DNA of 7,162 bases from Streptomyces novaecaesareae (GTDB lineage: Bacteria; Actinomycetota; Actinomycetes; Streptomycetales; Streptomycetaceae). The translations under genes and the position numbers were made by a program. This document shows positions 1 through 7,162 of the stretch, in pieces; position 1 is the first letter of the stretch, and each line of letters begins with the position of its first letter. Under the pieces are notes generated by a model, which saw nothing but the letters and a program-made list of their open reading frames with translations, was not told the origin of the DNA and did not search any database. The stretch is from positions 1-7,162 of the forward strand of contig NZ_JNWQ01000151.1 in assembly GCF_000716875.1 (NCBI RefSeq), written 5' to 3'.

Positions 1-40
1 CCCTCCCCCTCCCCGCGCTTCTCCCCGCGTCTCCCCCCAC
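1..40 (-). other. G-rich tract downstream of dnaE (possible G-quadruplex)
   Basis: Read on the minus strand, this stretch has five separate G runs, complementary to C runs at 33-38, 23-26, 11-14, 5-9 and 1-3. They are separated by short spacers of 6, 8, 1 and 1 bases. That spacing fits the usual pattern for an intramolecular G-quadruplex in RNA or single-stranded DNA. It lies just beyond the dnaE terminator hairpin. Whether it folds in vivo is inference, because GC-rich actinobacterial DNA makes such runs by chance more often than average. Confidence 0.4.
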
Positions 41-44
41 ACAC

Positions 45-79
45 AAAAGTTCCCCGCGCCCGAAGGGGCGCGGGGAACT
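45..79 (-). terminator. Perfect 14-bp hairpin terminator of dnaE
   Basis: The arms AGTTCCCCGCGCCC (48-61) and GGGCGCGGGGAACT (66-79) are perfectly complementary around a 4-base loop (62-65). In the dnaE direction the stem is followed at once by TTTT (complement of 45-48), as in an intrinsic terminator. The hairpin lies 64 bp beyond the dnaE stop codon. From general knowledge, near-identical GTTCCCCGCGCC hairpins recur after many Streptomyces genes, so this is probably one copy of a dispersed terminator-like palindrome. No other copy was seen in this window. Confidence 0.8.
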
Positions 80-142
80 GCGCGAAGCGGAAGGCCACTA
101 CCCGCACTCAGGCTTCAACAGCCCGCTGCACACACAGCCGTC

Positions 143-3676
<3,534 letters not shown>

Positions 3677-3682
3677 GGCGGG

Positions 3683-3694
3683 GCCTCCGGAGGC
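3683..3694 (-). promoter_or_regulatory. dnaE ribosome binding site inside a perfect palindrome
   Basis: The dnaE Shine-Dalgarno GGAGG (minus strand, seven bases before the TTG start) is the right half of the perfect 12-base palindrome GCCTCCGGAGGC. The left half, CCTCC, is an exact complement of the ribosome-binding sequence. It supports TTG at 3674-3676 as the start. A zero-loop palindrome cannot form a full hairpin, so sequestration of the site, or pairing between two transcripts, is only a possibility. Confidence 0.7.
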
Positions 3695-3813
3695 TCTGGT
3701 GCTGGTCTGGTGGGCCGGCGAACGTGCAGGTCACAGGGGGAGATGCCCTGGAAATGGATGTGGCCCGGAACACCTCGCGGGGTCCGGACCATCACTCACA
3801 CGTTCACGCGTCT

Positions 3814-3842
3814 ACTTTAGCCCCCTCGAACAGCTGGCTCAC
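3814..3842 (-). promoter_or_regulatory. Weak candidate sigma-70-type promoter for dnaE
   Basis: On the minus strand, GTGAGC (3837-3842) and TAAAGT (3814-3819) are separated by exactly 17 bases. The -10 box matches TATAAT at four of six positions; the -35 box matches TTGACA at only three. The -35 box would overlap the stop codon of the upstream HEAT-like gene. The 162-bp gap makes an independent dnaE promoter reasonable, but this choice is weak. A second possible -10, TAGACG, overlaps the right end of the candidate (3809-3814) without a good -35. Confidence 0.25.
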
Positions 3843-4945
3843 TCGACGGGAGACGCCGCCGAGCTCAGCCCGGCGAGTCGCGCCGCGGCGGCTTTTCTGA
3901 TCTCCGGCTCCTCCAGCGGATCCTCCCGGAGGTACCCCAGGCGGGCTCTCACCTCGGGCCGGTCGGGCGCGTGCTCGACACCCAGGAGGCGGGCTTGCGC
4001 CTCGCAGTCCCACAGTGACTCGGTGTACGCCCCGGCCATCCCCGGCGAGCCGAGCGCGGCCAGCGCCGTCAGGTAGGCAGGACGCTCGTACGAGTGCGGA
4101 GTCCACAGCCAGAAGCGACGCAGCAGGGAGACCGCATCAGCGGCCTTCGTACCGAATCGCGTCAACCCGCGCGCGAGTGCGTCCGGCCCGCACCAGGTGC
4201 GATCCACCCAGTCCCGCTCCAGCTCGGCGATCAGCGCCGGGATGTCCTGCGACTCTCCGTGCTCGGCCAGGACGGCGAGGCCTTCCCAAGCCAGCCATCG
4301 GGTGTCGGACGTCACCCAGTCGCGGGCGGCCGGCATGGCGAGGGCGCCGAGCTTGCGGATGACGCCCGGGAGCAGCGGCAGGGGGTACTCGCCGTCCGCC
4401 ATGCCGAGCGAAGGTACGAGCGGTACGAGCCCTGGCTCCGGCTCCCGCCGGTAGAGCACGCGTAGCGCATTGATCTTCCGGCTCTCCGGCTCGTCGGGGT
4501 CGGCCAGCAGCGCCACCAATGCACTGCTCGGCAACTCGGCCGTCGGATCCGGCCTGTCCGGCTGGCACTTCGAAGCGGGGACTTCCTCCTGCTCCTCCTC
4601 CGGCAAGTGGACGCGCAGCGCGTCGCGGGCCTCGATCGAGCCACCGAGCGCCAGCAGCTCCAGCACCTCGACTGCCCGGTCGTGGGTGTCCTCGTCCCCG
4701 GCCAGCATCTCGACCACCGGTCCGATCGGCAGTTCCAGGTCCCGGATCAGCCGGGCCAGGTACAGCTCTCGGTCATCGACCGAGTCCCACCGCCATTCCC
4801 AGCGGATGCAGCCGTACACGAGGTCGGCGGCTGAGGACGGATCCTCCGCCGCCATCACCGCACCCAGCCCTCTACCGCGCTGCAACAACCCCGGAAGCGT
4901 CCCCGCCGGCGCGTACTCGTATCTCCGCTCTGCCATGGGCTCCAT
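3839..4945 (-). CDS. HEAT-like helical-repeat protein, function unknown
   Basis: This is a 368-aa soluble protein with no signal peptide or membrane segment. It is built from short amphipathic helices rich in Leu and Ala, with recurring units such as HDRAVEVLELLALGGSIEARDAL (about residues 88-110) and SQDIPALIAELERDW, the pattern of HEAT/ARM-type alpha-solenoids that bind proteins or other partners. An acidic patch with EEEQEE (about 117-122) sits in the middle. I recognise the overall type from Streptomyces hypothetical proteins but know no assigned function. Two starts compete: ATG at 4943-4945 (GGGG five bases upstream) and ATG at 4934-4936 (GGAG three bases upstream); the longer is given here. 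It ends 162 bp before dnaE in the same orientation and is separated from the upstream small genes by a hairpin, so it is probably transcribed on its own or together with dnaE. Confidence 0.85.
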   Translation of the reverse strand: MEPMAERRYEYAPAGTLPGLLQRGRGLGAVMAAEDPSSAADLVYGCIRWEWRWDSVDDRELYLARLIRDLELPIGPVVEMLAGDEDTHDRAVEVLELLALGGSIEARDALRVHLPEEEQEEVPASKCQPDRPDPTAELPSSALVALLADPDEPESRKINALRVLYRREPEPGLVPLVPSLGMADGEYPLPLLPGVIRKLGALAMPAARDWVTSDTRWLAWEGLAVLAEHGESQDIPALIAELERDWVDRTWCGPDALARGLTRFGTKAADAVSLLRRFWLWTPHSYERPAYLTALAALGSPGMAGAYTESLWDCEAQARLLGVEHAPDRPEVRARLGYLREDPLEEPEIRKAAAARLAGLSSAASPVE

Positions 4946-4951
4946 CGTGCC

Positions 4952-4983
4952 CCAGCCCCTGGCGCGCGTGCGGCGGGGGCTGG
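4952..4983 (-). terminator. Hairpin after the AbaA-like operon
   Basis: CCAGCCCC (4952-4959) and GGGGCTGG (4976-4983) are perfect inverted repeats with a 16-base loop, placed 4 bp after the stop codon of the 38-aa membrane peptide gene. There is no T run, which is common for Streptomyces terminators. The position between that stop and the start of the HEAT-like gene (4945) fits an operon end. The hairpin's left edge also lies only about seven bases from the HEAT gene start, so it could act on that gene's leader instead. Confidence 0.4.
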
Positions 4984-4987
4984 CGGG

Positions 4988-5104
4988 TCACGCGTCCTCG
5001 TCCGGCGGCGGGGCCGCGCGGAGGACGGTGACGACGCCCAGGGCGACGGTGGCGAACGCGAGGCCGAGGAGGAGGGCGAAGGCGGCGGCGATCAGAAACC
5101 GCAC
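4988..5104 (-). CDS. 38-aa single-pass membrane peptide
   Basis: A GTG-started frame encodes 38 residues. It begins MRFLIAAAFALLLG, runs as an almost unbroken hydrophobic helix over residues 3-28, and ends in a Pro-rich acidic tail, APPPDEDA. This is the shape of a small bitopic membrane protein or uncleaved signal anchor. The GTG lies inside the 3' end of the 83-aa gene, overlapping it by 13 nt in another frame. An in-frame TAA four codons upstream makes this GTG the only plausible start. There is no clear Shine-Dalgarno, so translation probably depends on coupling to the upstream gene. No family recognised. A chance frame is possible at this length, but a clean hydrophobic segment plus the overlap and a hairpin just after the stop argue for a real gene. 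Confidence 0.6.
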   Translation of the reverse strand: MRFLIAAAFALLLGLAFATVALGVVTVLRAAPPPDEDA

Positions 5105-5343
5105 GGGCCGTCGTTACGGTCGGCGTCGAGGAGCAGGGTGAGGAGGTTGAGGAGAGTCGAGACCGGCGCGGTGTTGAACCGGACGAGGACGCGGCCGTCC
5201 AGGGTCTTGTCGGTGCTCGCGGAGGGCCAGACCAGGCCGAACTTCTGGCCCCGCTCGTGGAGTTCGGCCAACAGCGAACGGACGTGGGCGTCCGAGAACG
5301 ACTGGACGCGGGGATCCGTGGGCTTCATCGGGTAGCGCTTCAT
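5092..5343 (-). CDS. 83-aa protein of unknown function, coupled to AbaA-like ATPase
   Basis: This is a small soluble protein beginning MKRYPMKPTDPRVQSFSD. A charged N-terminal half (HVRSLLAELHERGQKFGLVWP) leads to a strand-like DGRVLVRFNTAP and a Leu-rich helix (about residues 61-73) before a polar tail ending DGPCGF. I do not recognise the family. The ATG shares one base with the TGA of the upstream ATPase (TGATG), and AAGGA lies nine bases before the start, so the two are almost certainly one transcript with coupled translation. A second Met at codon 6 has no ribosome binding site and is less likely. The context suggests a partner or accessory of the ATPase; that is inference only. Confidence 0.75.
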   Translation of the reverse strand: MKRYPMKPTDPRVQSFSDAHVRSLLAELHERGQKFGLVWPSASTDKTLDGRVLVRFNTAPVSTLLNLLTLLLDADRNDGPCGF

Positions 5344-5708
5344 CAAGCGGCGTCCTTCTGCAGCTCGAACCAGACGCACTTGCCACGCTCCTGAGCGTCG
5401 ACGCCCCACCGGTGCGTGAGGCAGGAGACGAGCTGGAGGCCACGTCCCGCCTCCGCGAAGAGATCGGGCGTCCCGGGCGAGGGAGGGATCGGGCTCTCGT
5501 CCGCCACGGAGACGCGGAGCGTGTGGTCGATCGAGATGATCTGAATGATCGGAGCGGGCGTGTGCCCGTGCCGCCACGCGTTGACGAGGAGTTCGACGAG
5601 CGCGAGCTGCGCGTCGAAGATCGTGGAGGGCTCCCACCCGACACGGGTCATGGTGTCGCGCAGGGACTGACGGGCGATGGCGAGGGAGGGCGTGTTGAGG
5701 TGACGCAT
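5343..5708 (-). CDS. AbaA/RsbW-like HATPase (anti-sigma-type ATP-binding protein)
   Basis: This 121-aa single-domain protein has a GHKL/HATPase fold, related to SpoIIAB/RsbW and to the many AbaA-ORFA/WhiJ-cluster ATPases of Streptomyces. Visible motifs are the N box LVELLVNAWRHG (E39 and N43), the G1 box DESP (D70, P73) and the G2 box GRGLQLV (88-94), followed by the family ending HRWGV...GKCVWFEL. It should bind ATP. RsbW relatives phosphorylate an anti-sigma antagonist and bind sigma factors, but no sigma factor or STAS antagonist is nearby, so kinase activity is not assured. The ATG at 5706-5708 has GGGAG seven bases upstream; an in-frame GTG at 5751-5753 would add 15 residues but lacks a comparable site. 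It is the first gene of a minus-strand operon, divergent from the Xre gene, an arrangement typical of WhiJ-type clusters. Confidence 0.9.
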   Translation of the reverse strand: MRHLNTPSLAIARQSLRDTMTRVGWEPSTIFDAQLALVELLVNAWRHGHTPAPIIQIISIDHTLRVSVADESPIPPSPGTPDLFAEAGRGLQLVSCLTHRWGVDAQERGKCVWFELQKDAA

Positions 5709-5823
5709 GGGACTTCTCCCGAGGCGTGAGTGAGGGAAGAACCGGCGGAACACATGTCGCCGTGAGCCAGGCCAGGTAAAAGGACATGGCTGCTCTGCGG
5801 TGCTTGCTAGCAGGCGTTACTGA

Positions 5824-5850
5824 CGATCCGTCGGATCGATGTGACATCGA
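5824..5850. promoter_or_regulatory. Two overlapping 15-bp palindromes (candidate operators)
   Basis: CGATCCG-T-CGGATCG (5824-5838) and TCGATGT-G-ACATCGA (5836-5850) are each perfect inverted repeats with 7-bp arms and a single central base. Their centres are 12 bp apart and they share three bases. They lie in the divergent region, just downstream of the proposed ATPase promoter. A pair of dyads spaced about one helical turn apart is what a dimeric helix-turn-helix repressor would use. The neighbouring Xre protein is the obvious candidate to bind them, but that is inference. Confidence 0.5.
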
Positions 5851-5864
5851 CCATAGCGCAGACG

Positions 5865-5893
5865 AGTATCCAATTTTCCACCCTTTGCGGAAA
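5865..5893 (-). promoter_or_regulatory. Candidate promoter for the AbaA-like operon
   Basis: On the minus strand, TTTCCG (5888-5893) and GATACT (5865-5870) are separated by exactly 17 bases, within the most AT-rich part of the intergenic region. The -10 box matches TATAAT at four of six positions. Transcription would start near 5858 and give a leader of about 150 nt carrying the twin palindromes. No experimental support is visible. Confidence 0.4.
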
Positions 5894-5913
5894 CTTCCCC
5901 CTACGGTGGTAAC
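5885..5913 (+). promoter_or_regulatory. Weak candidate promoter for the Xre/DUF397 operon
   Basis: TTGCGG (5885-5890) and GGTAAC (5908-5913) are separated by 17 bases. The -10 match is poor (three of six). The -35 box overlaps the -35 box proposed for the opposite operon, so the two promoters would lie back to back and compete or be controlled together. Transcription would start near 5920, about 54 bases before the Xre start. Confidence 0.25.
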
Positions 5914-5973
5914 AGGTGGACCCACGCTCGAAGCGCGCGGCAGACTGACCACACTGACCTTCGGAAGGGACCC

Positions 5974-6837
5974 ATGCCTCCACGTTCCAACCCAACACTC
6001 CGCCAGCGCAGGATTGGCACCGAGCTGCGGAGAATGCGCGAGCGGGCTGGCTACGGTGGTTCAGAACTCGGCCGCGCTGTCAGCATGACTCCCGCCCAGG
6101 TCACTCAGATGGAATCCGGGCGGATCGGCATCAGTATCGACCGCCTCCGCACCATCGCCGCCGCGTGCAACTGTGCGAATCCCTCGCTGATCGACGCCCT
6201 CACCGAGATGATCTCCGAGCGCGGGAGAGGCTGGTGGGAGGAGTATCGCGAGGTCCTGACGACAGACTTCCTCGAAGTCGCAGAGATCGAGAGCTACGCA
6301 ACAGCCCTCTCCACCTGCACGACCACCTACATCCCGGGCTTGTTGCAGACCGGCGCATACGCCTCCGCTGTCTTCACGCGGGTCTATCCGCCGTTGTCCC
6401 GCTCGGAGATCGACGTCCGCACAGCGTTTCGGATCCAACGCCAGCAGATAGTCCGGTCAGGCAAGACGCCTCTCCAAGCGTTCATCCACGAAGCCGCGCT
6501 CCGGATGCAGTTCGGCGGGCCCAAGGTGCTTGTCGAGCAACTCGACGCGCTTATCGACGACTCCACGCATCCCGGGATCTCAATCCGTGTAGTGCCCTTC
6601 GCCGTCGCCACCTTCCCAGGTGCTTCCGAAAACCTCACGTTCGCCAAGGCCCCGGTGCCCGACTTGGACACCGTCCAGATGGACGTCGCACAAGGCGTGC
6701 TGTTCTTCGACTCCCCAGCAGACCTGGCCATGCATCGAACTATCTTCGATCGCATGGACACCCTGGCATTCTCCAACGAGAAGTCGCGGGATCTCATCCG
6801 ATCAGTCAAGAAGGAAGCGGAAGACAGCTATGCCTGA
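5974..6837 (+). CDS. Xre-family regulator with DUF5753 domain (WhiJ-like)
   Basis: This 287-aa cytoplasmic DNA-binding regulator has an N-terminal Xre/Cro helix-turn-helix at about residues 14-66; the recognition segment is around TPAQVTQMESGR (39-50). The rest is the DUF5753 domain of WhiJ-like proteins, with WWEEY (87-91), YIPGLLQTGAYA (119-130), an RIQRQ helix after the central region and the IRVVPF...FPGASENLTF block. The length is typical for the family. GGAAGG lies five bases before the ATG. Family members are often regulators of development and antibiotic production, working with a DUF397 partner. The stop overlaps that partner's start by 8 nt. Codon use differs from dnaE: 19 of the first 69 codons end in A or T, and AGA appears, which suggests a more recent arrival or weaker expression. 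Self-regulation through the divergent region is likely but not shown. Confidence 0.92.
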   Translation: MPPRSNPTLRQRRIGTELRRMRERAGYGGSELGRAVSMTPAQVTQMESGRIGISIDRLRTIAAACNCANPSLIDALTEMISERGRGWWEEYREVLTTDFLEVAEIESYATALSTCTTTYIPGLLQTGAYASAVFTRVYPPLSRSEIDVRTAFRIQRQQIVRSGKTPLQAFIHEAALRMQFGGPKVLVEQLDALIDDSTHPGISIRVVPFAVATFPGASENLTFAKAPVPDLDTVQMDVAQGVLFFDSPADLAMHRTIFDRMDTLAFSNEKSRDLIRSVKKEAEDSYA

Positions 6838-7021
6838 GTCGAAGTGGCAGAAGTCCAGCTACAGCGGCGCGACCAACGAGTGTGTGGAGGTCCGCACGTT
6901 CGACGGGGCGGTCGAACTCCGCGAGTCCGACGAAGGCGACACCATCCTGCACACCACCCCCGCCGCCTTCGCCGCCCTCCTCCACGCCACCAAGGCCGGC
7001 GAATTCGACCACCACGCCTAG
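6830..7021 (+). CDS. DUF397 small protein, partner of the Xre regulator
   Basis: This 63-aa protein has the DUF397 signature: WQKSSYSG near the N-terminus, then NECVEV, a central acidic segment and the ending KAGEFDHHA. DUF397 proteins of Streptomyces are encoded next to WhiJ/DUF5753 regulators and are thought to modulate them; some gene pairs behave like toxin-antitoxin modules. Two usual features are altered: the common RDSKDP segment reads RESDEGD (31-37), and the usual tryptophan before the last helix appears to be replaced by F47. The ATG overlaps the Xre gene by 8 nt in another frame, with GGAAG six bases upstream inside that gene, so translation is coupled. The operon ends here, with a hairpin seven bases after the TAG. 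Confidence 0.9.
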   Translation: MPESKWQKSSYSGATNECVEVRTFDGAVELRESDEGDTILHTTPAAFAALLHATKAGEFDHHA

Positions 7022-7027
7022 AACTTC

Positions 7028-7056
7028 GCCCCCTCGCTCTCCCCGATCGAGGGGGC
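7028..7056. terminator. Hairpin between convergent genes
   Basis: GCCCCCTCG (7028-7036) and CGAGGGGGC (7048-7056) form a perfect 9-bp stem with an 11-base loop. The hairpin begins seven bases after the DUF397 stop and lies 20 bp beyond the stop of the convergent gene at the window edge, so it may terminate transcription from both sides. Neither side has a clear T run. Confidence 0.6.
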
Positions 7057-7076
7057 TAAGGGTCAAGGCCGTGAAG

Positions 7077-7162
7077 TTAAGGGCTGATCGGCTCGCCCAG
7101 GATGTCGATGCTGATGGTGGCCTTGTAGGTGCGTCGGTCGACGCGCAGGCTCTTGTACGCGT
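7077..7162 (-). CDS. 3' end of an unrecognised convergent gene (partial)
   Basis: The minus strand is open from the window edge to TAA at 7077-7079 and gives 27 C-terminal residues, AYKSLRVDRRTYKATISI followed by DILGEPISP. Alternating hydrophobic and polar residues suggest beta strands. Codons end mostly in G or C, as in a real Streptomyces gene, and the convergent layout with a hairpin between supports it. The fragment is too short to name a family, and chance coding cannot be excluded. Confidence 0.5.
   Translation of the reverse strand, partial: AYKSLRVDRRTYKATISIDILGEPISP

Noticed and set aside
3781..3790. 10-base palindrome GGTCCGGACC in the dnaE leader
   Set aside because: Short GC-rich palindromes of this size are common in this DNA, and it is not placed at a convincing promoter. 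Too little to call an operator.
3817..3829. 13-base sequence TCGAGGGGGCTAA shared (inverted) with 7047-7059
   Set aside because: A 13-base match between two places in a 7-kb GC-rich window is expected by chance about once. One copy is simply part of the terminator stem.
3824..3836. Possible LexA/SOS box upstream of dnaE (TCGAAC)
   Set aside because: The actinobacterial box needs TCGAAC-N4-GTTCGA. Only one half site is present and the other half reads GGCTCA.
5092..5952. A single 286-aa minus-strand frame running through the ATPase gene and its promoter region
   Set aside because: Only the last 83 residues look like a real protein with its own start and ribosome site. The upstream part is the ATPase gene read in the wrong frame plus intergenic DNA.
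6830..7021. Calling the Xre/DUF397 pair a toxin-antitoxin system
   Set aside because: Some related pairs have been described that way, but nothing in the sequence shows toxicity or a toxin fold. The developmental-regulator reading is at least as likely.

Overview
The window looks like chromosomal DNA of a Streptomyces or close relative. GC content is very high, and codons in the core genes almost always end in G or C. The replicative polymerase is of the actinobacterial DnaE1 type. The right half carries a gene set typical of this group: an AbaA-like ATPase, an Xre/DUF5753 regulator and a DUF397 protein. No tRNA, rRNA, insertion sequence, integrase or CRISPR array was recognised.

Layout, left to right. 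Bases 1-142 hold the dnaE terminator, a long perfect hairpin with a short T run on the dnaE strand, followed by a G-rich stretch on that strand. Bases 143-3676 (minus) are a complete dnaE of 1177 aa with intact polymerase and PHP-exonuclease residues and a TTG start. A 162-bp gap upstream carries weak promoter candidates and a palindrome that includes the Shine-Dalgarno sequence. Bases 3839-4945 (minus) encode a HEAT-like helical-repeat protein of unknown role.

Bases 4988-5708 (minus) form a tight three-gene unit: an AbaA/RsbW-like HATPase, an 83-aa protein of unknown function (1-nt overlap), and a 38-aa single-pass membrane peptide (13-nt overlap). A 265-bp divergent regulatory region follows (5709-5973). 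It contains back-to-back promoter candidates with overlapping -35 boxes and two overlapping 15-bp palindromes. On the plus strand come the Xre/DUF5753 regulator (5974-6837) and a DUF397 protein (6830-7021, 8-nt overlap). A hairpin ends that operon, and the window closes inside the 3' end of a convergent, unrecognised minus-strand gene.

How the genes work together: dnaE is housekeeping. The right half is a WhiJ/AbaA-type regulatory cassette, a family found in many paralogous copies in Streptomyces and linked to development and antibiotic production. The inferred logic is that the Xre protein binds the divergent region and its activity is modulated by the DUF397 partner, possibly with the ATPase involved. 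The least described part is the pair of tiny genes coupled behind the ATPase, especially the membrane peptide. I did not find a clearly new large system.
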